5,332 nt of DNA, from positions 1 to 5,332 of the forward strand of contig JAJZGN010000142.1 in assembly GCA_021798435.1 (NCBI GenBank), read 5' to 3'. This DNA is from a bacterium. Lineage in GTDB: Bacteria; Chloroflexota; Dormibacteria; Aeolococcales; Bog-877. Made by a program: the position numbers and the translations under genes. The first letter of the stretch is position 1. Every line of letters begins with the position of its first letter. The notes beneath the pieces were generated by a model. That model was not told the origin of the DNA. It did no database searches and saw only the letters and a list, made by a program, of their open reading frames with translations. This document shows, piece by piece, positions 1 to 5,119 of this stretch.

Positions 1-6
1 CACCGC

Positions 7-645
7 CTATTCGACGGCCGCCGCCGCCGGCTTGCCATTGGCGGGCGCCGCGCTGTCAGCCCCACGCTGGGGGCTCAGGATGTGGTCGATGAGCCCGTAC
101 TCCAGAGCCTCCTGGGGCGACATGTAGAAGTCGCGGTCGGAATCCTTGGTGATCTGCTCCCCCGGCTTGCCGGTGTGGAAGGCGAGGATCTGGTCGATGG
201 TCCGGCGGAGTCGAAGTATCTCCTGGGCCTGGATCTGGATGTCTGCCGCCTGACCCTGGAAGCCACCGCTGGGCTGGTGCATCATGATCCGGGTGTTGGG
301 GAGGCTGAAGCGCTGGCCCTTGGCCCCACCGGCCAGGAGGATGCACCCGAAGGAGGCAGCCAGCCCCATGCAGAAGGTGCTCACCTTGGGCTTGATGTAC
401 TGCATGGTGTCGTAGATCGCCAGCCCCGCCGACACCGAACCTCCGGGGCTGTTGATGTAGACGTTGATGTCGCGCTCCGGATCCTCGCTCTCCAGATAGA
501 GCATCTGGGCCATGACCAGGTTGGCGATCTGGTCATCGATCGCCGTGCCGATGAAGATGATCCGGTCCTGCAGCAGCCTCGAGTAGATGTCGAAGGCGCG
601 CTCGCCCCGGCTGGTGGTCTGGACGACCATCGGAATGAGGGCCAT
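7..645 (-). CDS. clpP: ATP-dependent Clp protease proteolytic subunit ClpP
   Basis: Serine peptidase subunit (family S14) that forms the double-heptamer chamber of the cytosolic Clp protease and degrades proteins unfolded and fed in by ClpX, ClpC or ClpA. The 212-aa length is typical. The catalytic triad is complete: Ser98 in GLAASFG, His123 in MMHQP, and Asp172 in the DRDFYMS segment, by alignment to the E. coli enzyme. The oxyanion-loop glycines (NSPGGS, residues 65-70) and the C-terminal EYGLID motif are also present. The ATG start is supported by a strong AGGAGG at 651-656, five bases upstream; the stop is TAG. The last 20 or so residues are an Ala-rich tail, which varies in this family. 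It lies 69 nt downstream of tig and has its own candidate -10 box in the gap. clpX often follows clpP, but that side is outside the window. Confidence 0.97.
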   Translation of the reverse strand: MALIPMVVQTTSRGERAFDIYSRLLQDRIIFIGTAIDDQIANLVMAQMLYLESEDPERDINVYINSPGGSVSAGLAIYDTMQYIKPKVSTFCMGLAASFGCILLAGGAKGQRFSLPNTRIMMHQPSGGFQGQAADIQIQAQEILRLRRTIDQILAFHTGKPGEQITKDSDRDFYMSPQEALEYGLIDHILSPQRGADSAAPANGKPAAAAVE

Positions 646-689
646 GCCTTCCTCCTGGGTAGCGGGTCACCGGGGCCATCCCCGTCCCC

Positions 690-699
690 GCCGAGTATA
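690..699 (-). promoter_or_regulatory. candidate -10 box of clpP
   Basis: Read on the minus strand this is TATACTCGGC; TATACT (694-699) matches the sigma-70 type -10 consensus in 5 of 6 positions. It would start transcription near 687, about 42 nt before the clpP ATG. No good -35 hexamer is seen at 16-18 nt spacing; TTGATT at 713-718 is too close. The same 10-mer occurs before tRNA-Leu in this window, which supports a real role. clpP may therefore be transcribed separately as well as by read-through from tig. Confidence 0.45.
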
Positions 700-714
700 C
701 CCAGCCTCCTCGAA

Positions 715-2037
715 TCAATCCGCCTGGGGCGGCTGATCCTCCTCACTCCGGGCCAGCCCCAACACCAGACCTCGCGCCCTCCCCCTTAGCAGCTCGCGCC
801 GGAGGGGGTCGCGCAGCCGGCGCCGCTCCTCCCGCGAAGCGTTGCGCGGAAGGACCGCCGCCACCGCCTGATCCAGTTCCTCCTCGGCCACGGAGACCCC
901 CTCCAGGGAGGCCACCTCGGCCAGCGCCAGATCGAGCCGGACTCGCTCCACCGCCACCTGCCGACGTTCCCCGCGGAGCTGCTCTAGGGTCTTGCCCTGG
1001 GCGGATGCCAGGGCGTCCAGCGAGAGGCCCGACTCCCGCAGGCTCCTGTCCATCTCGCCCAGCTGGCGGTCGATCTCCGCCTGGATCATCACCTCGGGGA
1101 CTTCCACCCTGGTGAGGGCCAGGAGCTCTTCCAGCGCCTTCTGGTCCTGATCGCGCTCTGCCTCCAGGGCGAGTTGCGCGGCCATCTGCTCCCGCACGTA
1201 CTGCCGCAGCTCCTCCAGCGTCTCTCCCCGGCCCACGATCGAGGCCAGGTTGTCGTCCAGGGGCGGAAGCTCCTTGGCCTGAATGCGGGTCACCGCCGCA
1301 GTGATGGTGACCAATTCTCCCTGGAGCTCTGGACGGCTGTAGTCGTCAGGAAGGGTGAGGGTGATCTCCACCGGGTCCCCACCCACCTCTGCCCCCAGCA
1401 GCTGCTCCCGCATGCCGGGGAGAAGGTCACCCCGTTCCAGATCCAACAGCTGGACCTGTTCCGCCGTCCCCACCACCTCTCCCCCCTGGTGCATCGTGAG
1501 GCGGGCGGTCACGACGTCGCTGGGCCCGACTGGCCGCCCCTCCACGTCCTGGACCTGGGCATACCGCTGGCGCAGCTCCTCGAGAGTGGAGTCGACCTCG
1601 GGCTCCCCGACGGCCCTCACCTCCCGTGGAACTCGAATGGCGCGGTAGTCGCCAAGCGTCACCGGGGGGCGGGCCACGAACGAAGCGATGAAGCTCACCG
1701 GCTGCCCCCGCTCCAGGGACACCTCGCTCACCTTCGGAGCCGTTACCGGCTCCAGGCCCTCCTGGCGCAGCGCCCGCTGGTACAGCGGCGTGAGGACCTG
1801 TTCGATGGCCTCCTCCCGGACAGCGGGCCAGCCGACCGTCCGCTCGACCACCGCCTGGGGTGCCTTTCCCGGCCGGAAGCCGGGAATCCGCACCTGACGC
1901 GCCAGTTGGGGAATGGCCCGAGCGATGGCGGCGTCGGCCTCGGACGCCGGCGCCTGGACGGTGAGGCGCACCTCCGAATCCGGCAGGCGCTCCACGCCCA
2001 CCTCCAGCAGCGTATCGCCTGAGGATGTATCTGCCAT
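715..2037 (-). CDS. tig: trigger factor (ribosome-associated chaperone / peptidyl-prolyl isomerase)
   Basis: Folding chaperone that docks at the ribosome exit tunnel and shields nascent chains. It is 440 aa, normal for the family. The N-terminal ribosome-binding domain (about 1-115) carries the signature loop GFRPGKAP at 53-60, which contacts the exit-site ribosomal protein. An FKBP-like isomerase domain follows at about 150-250, then a long helical C-terminal cradle at about 260-430 rich in Glu and Arg. The ATG start at 2037 (MADTSSGDTL) has GGAGG at 2041-2045, a rather short 3-nt spacing. The frame stays open upstream to 2229, but that extension reads through the tRNA-Leu gene and is not protein. 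The gene begins 22 nt after tRNA-Leu with no terminator between, so the two are probably one transcript. clpP follows. Confidence 0.96.
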   Translation of the reverse strand: MADTSSGDTLLEVGVERLPDSEVRLTVQAPASEADAAIARAIPQLARQVRIPGFRPGKAPQAVVERTVGWPAVREEAIEQVLTPLYQRALRQEGLEPVTAPKVSEVSLERGQPVSFIASFVARPPVTLGDYRAIRVPREVRAVGEPEVDSTLEELRQRYAQVQDVEGRPVGPSDVVTARLTMHQGGEVVGTAEQVQLLDLERGDLLPGMREQLLGAEVGGDPVEITLTLPDDYSRPELQGELVTITAAVTRIQAKELPPLDDNLASIVGRGETLEELRQYVREQMAAQLALEAERDQDQKALEELLALTRVEVPEVMIQAEIDRQLGEMDRSLRESGLSLDALASAQGKTLEQLRGERRQVAVERVRLDLALAEVASLEGVSVAEEELDQAVAAVLPRNASREERRRLRDPLRRELLRGRARGLVLGLARSEEDQPPQAD

Positions 2038-2059
2038 CTGCCTCCGACCGCTCTCCCCG

Positions 2060-2144
2060 TGGTGCGCGGACCGAGGCTCGAACTCGGACGGGTCGCCCCA
2101 CGGGGTTCTAAGCCCCGCGCGTCTACCAATTCCGCCATCCGCGC
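2060..2144 (-). tRNA. tRNA-Leu (anticodon UAG)
   Basis: A class II tRNA. The 7-bp acceptor stem GCGCGGA/TCCGCGC is perfect, followed by discriminator A and an encoded CCA (ending at 2060). The anticodon stem is CGGGG/CCCCG around loop CTTAGAA, giving anticodon TAG, which reads CUA and related Leu codons. The long variable arm has a GGG-CGA-CCC hairpin, and the T arm is CCGAG-TTCGAGC-CTCGG. The D arm contains the expected GG pair (AATTGGTAGA). All stems pair, so the gene should be functional. It lies 22 nt before tig on the same strand. Confidence 0.97.
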
Positions 2145-2174
2145 CGACCGGTTGCGGAGCCGCCGCAGCGCGTG

Positions 2175-2184
2175 GCCGAGTATA
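2175..2184 (-). promoter_or_regulatory. candidate -10 box for tRNA-Leu and tig
   Basis: The minus-strand sequence TATACTCGGC contains TATACT at 2179-2184, a near-consensus -10 element. The predicted start near 2172 leaves a leader of about 28 nt before the mature tRNA 5' end at 2144. No convincing -35 box is seen. Since no terminator separates tRNA-Leu from tig, this may be the main promoter for the chaperone gene too. The identical 10-mer precedes clpP. Confidence 0.5.
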
Positions 2185-2264
2185 GCCGCTCGCGGCCGCG
2201 GCGACGCTCTCCCCGGCGCCCGCACGCACGGCTCCGGCGAGCTAGGATGACCGGGGGGCGGAGG

Positions 2265-2294
2265 GCTGGGAACCGAACCCAGCGGGGTCCCCGC
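2265..2294 (+). promoter_or_regulatory. two adjoining hairpins in the leader of the 75-aa gene
   Basis: GCTGGG (2265-2270) pairs with CCCAGC (2278-2283) across a 7-nt loop. GCGGG (2282-2286) pairs with CCCGC (2290-2294) across GTC. The two stems share bases 2282-2283, so both cannot form fully at once. The second stem ends directly before AGGAGG (2295-2300), the ribosome binding site of the next gene. A weak -10-like TAGGAT lies at 2243-2248, so the hairpins could be in the mRNA leader. A role in translation control is possible; chance pairing in GC-rich DNA is the alternative. Confidence 0.3.
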
Positions 2295-2308
2295 AGGAGG
2301 GTCTGCAA

Positions 2309-2536
2309 GTGGAGATGGCAGGACCGGCGCAGCAGAGTCGGCTCACGGCACCTGAGCTGGTGGCGAAGATAGAGCAGAAGGCCTTTCAGTTCTCCGCCCT
2401 GCTGCGCGAGCTCGACAACCATCCGGTGGCTCTCGACGACCGCCTCCGGACGGAACTCGACGACGTTCTGGACCAGGTGGAATGCCGGATCGCGGCCACC
2501 AAGGCCCTGGAGCGCAGCCTGCCCGAGTCGGCCTGA
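2309..2536 (+). CDS. small acidic helical protein of unknown function
   Basis: A 75-aa protein that I do not recognise. The GTG start at 2309 is preferred because AGGAGG at 2295-2300 is eight bases upstream; the ATG two codons later (2315) would be spaced 14. The stop is TGA. From residue 13 onward it is almost free of helix breakers and reads as two amphipathic helices, about 14-36 and 42-70, split by an NHP turn at 37-39. It has 14 acidic and 9 basic residues, one Cys (59), no signal peptide and no membrane segment, so it is probably cytosolic. It sits between a divergent tRNA-Leu/tig unit and tRNA-Arg, 28 nt before the latter. A coiled-coil adaptor or a nucleoid or ribosome-associated small protein is imaginable, but nothing shows this. 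Confidence 0.7.
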   Translation: MEMAGPAQQSRLTAPELVAKIEQKAFQFSALLRELDNHPVALDDRLRTELDDVLDQVECRIAATKALERSLPESA

Positions 2537-2546
2537 GGGGCGGAGC

Positions 2547-2552
2547 TACAAT
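2547..2552 (+). promoter_or_regulatory. candidate -10 box for tRNA-Arg
   Basis: TACAAT matches the -10 consensus in 5 of 6 positions and lies 12 nt before the mature tRNA 5' end at 2565, giving a predicted start of about 2559. No clear -35 box is seen at the expected distance. The box lies just after the stop codon of the 75-aa gene, so the tRNA would have its own promoter rather than depending on that gene. Confidence 0.4.
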
Positions 2553-2564
2553 CACCCTCTCGGG

Positions 2565-2643
2565 GCGCCCATAGCTCAGTCCGGATAGAGCACCAGACTA
2601 CGGATCTGGGTTTGCGGGGGTTCAAATCCCTCTGGGCGCACCA
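2565..2643 (+). tRNA. tRNA-Arg (anticodon ACG)
   Basis: The acceptor stem GCGCCCA/TGGGCGC pairs perfectly and is followed by A and an encoded CCA. The D stem is GCTC/GAGC. The anticodon stem CCAGA/TCTGG encloses CTACGGA, giving anticodon ACG (inosine at the wobble position after editing), which decodes CGU, CGC and CGA. The T arm is GGGGG-TTCAAAT-CCCTC with one G-T pair. The variable loop GTTTGC is 6 nt, one more than usual. The gene appears intact even though its 3' end is the probable integration site of the element that follows. Confidence 0.95.
2617..2643 (+). repeat. attL-like direct repeat (3' end of tRNA-Arg)
   Basis: These 27 bases, from the T stem through CCA, match 4443-4469 at 22 of 27 positions without a gap. 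Weaker collinear matches extend further 5' into the tRNA: AGTCCGG at 2578-2584 against 4402-4408, and the anticodon loop at 2598-2604 against 4423-4429. The 3' part of tRNA genes is a standard target of tyrosine recombinases, because the element restores the gene end when it inserts. Confidence 0.55.
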
Positions 2644-2663
2644 CCTCAGTTCAGGCGAGGTGG
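2641..2663 (+). other. hairpin abutting the tRNA-Arg CCA end
   Basis: CCACCTC (2641-2647) and GAGGTGG (2657-2663) form a perfect 7-bp stem around a 9-nt loop, beginning within the encoded CCA. No T-run follows (AAAGAG instead), so it is not a canonical intrinsic terminator. It could aid 3' processing or termination of the tRNA transcript, or be part of the recombinase arm or core site, since it sits at the proposed attL. Confidence 0.35.
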
Positions 2664-2801
2664 AAAGAGTAGCGCCAGAGTCGCTTGAACTTCGGTGCGA
2701 GCACGGGGTGAACCAGGAGTTTCAGGGGCTGCTCAAGAGCGCTCCCCTCGCCAAGCGGGCTGGGGGCCGTAAGGGACGGGCGCCGACCCACTCCCGCCGA
2801 A

Positions 2802-3690
2802 CCTCTGACTTCTCTGGCCCGGGACGTCGCCGCCTACTGCCGCGCCATGGGGCTGTCCCTGCGAACGGTCGACTGGTACGACGCCACACTCACCCGCCAG
2901 TTCCAGCCCTGGCGCGCTGCGGAGAGGATCGGAGAGACCCAGCGACCCCACCCCCCCGTTCGTGGGACGCTTCACCGCCCGCTCGATCGAGCGCAATAGG
3001 CCGCGGGGCCCCCTGAGCCGCTCGACGGTGCGCTCGTATGTCCGGGCCGTGAGGGTGTTCCTGGCTTGGGGTCAGACTCCGGAGGGCGGATCCGCTGACG
3101 TCGGCGCCAGCTCCAGACTGCCGCGTCCCGAGCAGAGAGTCTTGGAGGTGCTCACCCGCGAGGAGATCCAGACCATGGAGAACGCGGCCAGGACTGAGCG
3201 CGACAAACTCATCGTGCGGGTGCTCGCCGACTGCGGACTCAGGTTGGGCGAGGTGCTCGCCTTGCGCTCTGAAGACCTGTGGGAGTCGACGCGCGCCGAG
3301 TTCGCCCTCAAGGTCCGAGGCAAGGGCAGCCACGACAGACTTGTGCCCCTGGCGCCATCCTTGTACCGACGCCTCCGCCGGCAGTTGACCGCTACTGCCG
3401 CTGACCAAGGCGACCCCGTCTTCGCGGCCCTGCCCAAGGGACCGGACGGCGGGGACAGGCCCCTCACCAAGAGCGGCCTTGAGCAGGCGGTCCGGAGCCT
3501 GGCCCGTGAGGTGGGAATCGAGAAGCGGCTGTACCCCCCAAGTCTTCCGACACATCATCGCCACCGAGTGGCTCCGTCGCGGCCGCAACCCCATTGGCCT
3601 CCAGCGCATCCAGGGGCATTCCGACTTCACGCGATCCAAAGGGTGTACATCCACTTGGACACGTCCGCCGACTACCAGGCCCCGATGCGA
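2802..3690 (+). pseudogene. tyrosine recombinase / integrase, frameshifted
   Basis: The remains of a site-specific recombinase of about 300 aa (phage integrase / XerC-XerD family) that cuts and rejoins DNA at att sites. The N-terminal core-binding domain is read in one frame (LARDVAAYCRAMGLSLRTV, from about 2814) and shifts at the C7 run 2951-2957. The second frame carries TVRSYVRAVRVFLAW, the catalytic Arg in CGLRLGE (codon 3241-3243) and the beta-hairpin Lys (3322-3324). A second shift at the C6 run 3534-3539 leads into FRHIIATEWL (Arg codon 3548-3550) and GHSD (His 3617-3619). A third shift near AAAGGG (3638-3643) returns to frame for VYIHLD, with the nucleophile Tyr at 3646-3648. All catalytic positions remain except the first His of the HxxR box, which reads Gln. 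No good start codon lies in the first frame before ATG 2847. The 3' limit is approximate. Decay is most likely; homopolymer sequence errors are the alternative. Confidence 0.85.
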
Positions 3691-3973
3691 GTCCTACCGG
3701 GGCAGGACTGGGGCGCGTGGGTGCGGTCGGAAGTCGCGGCTGAGGACGCTGGACGGAGGTGCGCGATCGAATCCAGACGAACCTCCGAACTGGTGCCGCG
3801 CCAGTGGTTGGTTTCGCACCGTCGGAAGGGCCGGATCGAGAGCGGCGAGTGGTGGGGCGGCCCGTGTTATGGCAACCGAGCCTCGGCTAAGAACGCCGGT
3901 AGGTGGGTGGATCGGGCAGACCACATATAGTCCAAACTGGTCGATGATCGCGGGTTCCGCTGGAGGATAGGGC

Positions 3974-4171
3974 GTGGCTGAAGTCATCGACGAGTTCAAA
4001 CTGGAGTTCTACGATAGGCTGCAGCGGGCTGTGACCGAGGGCCAGACGGATTTCGTTATGAAGATCGACAGCCTGGGGCATTTGCGCTTCGGGCCCCCGT
4101 GGCTGGGCCGCACGCTCACGACTAGAAGCGGTAGGCATCGGCCAGCGGCCGACTCCATGCAGTGGGAGTGA
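3974..4171 (+). CDS. small hypothetical protein inside the element
   Basis: A 65-aa ORF that I do not recognise. Its GTG start has a well-placed GGAGG at 3962-3966 (7-nt spacing), and a -10-like TATAGT lies at 3926-3931. Residues 1-39 look like genuine protein: an amphipathic helix (EVIDEFKLEFYDRLQRAV), then TDFVMKIDSLGHLRF. The rest is Arg, Pro and Thr-rich and resembles translated non-coding DNA. The switch falls close to a C5 run at 4094-4098, so the frame may be broken there, like the nearby integrase. There is no signal peptide or membrane segment. It may be the N-terminal stub of a lost cargo gene or a chance ORF. Confidence 0.4.
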   Translation: MAEVIDEFKLEFYDRLQRAVTEGQTDFVMKIDSLGHLRFGPPWLGRTLTTRSGRHRPAADSMQWE

Positions 4172-4391
4172 TTGTCGGGCGATAACCCCACAGTCCCGGT
4201 TGGTGGAGGTCCAAACCTGGGGCCAAGGCCATACCGTCCAATTGCATCGGGCGCGCTCAGCCCAAGGTTGACTCCAGGGTGATCTGGACCCGTGCCAGCG
4301 GGTTCGGTCAGCACTACCGACGCTGCACGACGCCAACAGTGTCAAGGAAAGTTGAGGAGCACCAATCGCAGATCAGGCGCTGCCAGCAAGC

Positions 4392-4469
4392 GCGCACGCC
4401 AAGTCCGGTGTGCAACGCCCGGCTACCGACCTGGATTGGCTCGGGGTTCGCATCCCTCTGGACGCCCCC
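4392..4469 (+). pseudogene. degenerate tRNA-Arg copy / attR-like site
   Basis: Collinear with the intact tRNA-Arg at 2565-2643. AGTCCGG is shared (4402-4408), the anticodon loop reads CTACCGA against CTACGGA (4423-4429), and the last 27 bases (4443-4469) match at 22 of 27. Only single-base gaps separate these blocks. It cannot work as a tRNA. The 5' acceptor strand (GCGCACG) pairs poorly with TGGACGC, the variable loop is 7 nt, the T stem has a C-C mismatch, and the anticodon would be ACC. It is either the displaced, unselected tRNA end left at attR or a tandem tRNA gene that has decayed. The similarity into the D arm is longer than a typical att core, which leaves both readings open. Confidence 0.6.
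4443..4469 (+). repeat. attR-like direct repeat
   Basis: The partner of 2617-2643. It differs at five of 27 positions: 4450, 4451, 4462, 4466 and 4469. The match starts with GGGGTTC and includes an uninterrupted ATCCCTCTGG block (4452-4461). The conserved offset of 1826 bases along this block shows it is one ungapped repeat rather than a chance set of short matches. Confidence 0.55.
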
Positions 4470-4511
4470 TACAGCTACCCCCACGCGCTCCTGACCTCGC
4501 AGTTGCCGAGG

Positions 4512-4530
4512 CCGCTATCTTCGATAGCGG
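4512..4530. other. perfect 8-bp hairpin / palindrome
   Basis: CCGCTATC (4512-4519) and GATAGCGG (4523-4530) pair perfectly around TTC. No T-run follows on either strand, so it is not a standard intrinsic terminator. It lies in a gene-free gap between the attR-like site and the end of the MerR gene, 131 nt beyond the MerR stop on the minus strand. It may be a U-tract-less terminator or RNA-end-protecting hairpin for the MerR transcript, or a protein operator. The rest of 4470-4660 holds nothing I can identify. Confidence 0.4.
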
Positions 4531-4660
4531 ACATCGTTCCCGGGCCGCTCCTCGCCTACCACCTGGCCGGGAGGAACCCGAACCGACCAGCAGAGCTCAG
4601 GGAGGTGGCCCTCACTCGCTGATGGCCCACCGGCCGATCGCGAGGTCGCGGGCACCTCGG

Positions 4661-5119
4661 CTAGGGTCCTCCCTCCAGTTCAGCCAGGCGCTGGAGGTGC
4701 CGGCTGCGGCGCTCCTCGAGCTCCTGGCGGAGCGTCCCCAGCTGGTCCTGGCGCCGCTGGATCTGGGCCAGCTGCCGCTCGGCCACCTCGACGGCCTCCC
4801 GGAGCACCTTGGCCTGCCCGGCCCGCGAGGTGCTACGCCGGTAGGCCTGGCGCAGGGCCAGCATCCGGTCCTCAGCGAGTAGCGCGTCGCGGATCTCGGA
4901 GAGCCCGGCTCCCAGCACCTCCTGGAGTTCCCGGATGCGCCGGACCCTAGCCACGGTGGCCTCGGTGTACCGGCGCTCCTGGCCCCCACCCAGCCGGGAG
5001 CAGGGGGAGATGAGCCCGATCTCCTCGTAGTAGCGGAGGGTGCGGGTGGTGACCCCGGTCATGGCGGCCACCTCCCCTATCCTCAGCTCCTGGCCGGCCA
5101 CGGTCTCAGCTGGAGACAC
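4661..5119 (-). CDS. MerR-family transcriptional regulator
   Basis: A 152-aa DNA-binding regulator. The MerR winged helix-turn-helix starts at residue 12 (LRIGEVAAMTGVTTRTLRYY), continues with EEIGLISP and the wing RRYTEATVARVRRI (49-62), and is followed by the LQEVLGAGLSEIRDAL helix (65-80). Residues about 104-148 form a long charged coiled coil for dimerisation. The only Cys is residue 40, so the metal-binding cysteines of MerR, CueR or ZntR are absent. There is no separate drug-binding domain, so the ligand is unknown. Such proteins bind between spaced -35 and -10 boxes and twist the DNA to activate. The GTG start at 5119 has GGAGG at 5130-5134; a later GTG at 5101 lacks one. The start overlaps the upstream kinase-like gene by 14 nt. 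The stop is TAG. Confidence 0.92.
   Translation of the reverse strand: MSPAETVAGQELRIGEVAAMTGVTTRTLRYYEEIGLISPCSRLGGGQERRYTEATVARVRRIRELQEVLGAGLSEIRDALLAEDRMLALRQAYRRSTSRAGQAKVLREAVEVAERQLAQIQRRQDQLGTLRQELEERRSRHLQRLAELEGGP

Larger units (their letters stand above)
2617..4469 (+). mobile_element. decayed tRNA-Arg-integrated element, about 1.85 kb
   Basis: The interval begins in the 3' end of tRNA-Arg and ends in a degenerate copy of the same sequence, the layout left when a tyrosine recombinase inserts an element at a tRNA 3' end. Inside are a broken tyrosine recombinase directly beside the tRNA, a 65-codon ORF, and otherwise unassigned DNA (about 3691-3973 and 4172-4391, where I see no gene). 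No replication, transfer, phage structural or defence gene is present, so most of any original element has been lost. The boundary call depends on the repeat; if the distal copy is merely an old tandem tRNA gene, the element could end elsewhere. Confidence 0.55.

Noticed and set aside
82..789. 235-codon open frame on the plus strand opposite clpP
   Set aside because: It is an antisense shadow of the strongly supported clpP gene; its translation shows no family signature and no ribosome binding site.
1174..2022. 282-codon open frame on the plus strand opposite tig
   Set aside because: High-GC antisense shadow of trigger factor with His, Leu and Arg-rich low-information sequence.
2038..2229. 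N-terminal extension of trigger factor to a start at 2229
   Set aside because: The extension translates the tRNA-Leu gene; the ATG at 2037 begins where trigger factors normally begin.
2612..3016. Plus-strand open frame starting inside tRNA-Arg
   Set aside because: It starts within the tRNA T arm and does not contain the integrase motifs, which are in other frames. The part from GTG 2708 might be an integrase N-terminus joined by a further shift, but nothing proves this.
2951..3643. Programmed frameshifting as the explanation for the integrase
   Set aside because: It would need three separate events in both directions; decay or homopolymer errors are simpler. Kept only as an alternative in the findings.
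2890..3654. 254-codon minus-strand open frame
   Set aside because: Antisense to the integrase remains, whose catalytic motifs clearly fix the coding strand.
3887..4345. 152-codon minus-strand open frame within the element
   Set aside because: No recognisable domain, Trp, Arg and Pro-rich composition, and no ribosome binding site that I can see; read as a chance frame.
4292..4882. 196-codon plus-strand open frame running over the tRNA remnant into the MerR gene
   Set aside because: It overlaps the degenerate tRNA and is antisense to MerR; no protein-like segments.
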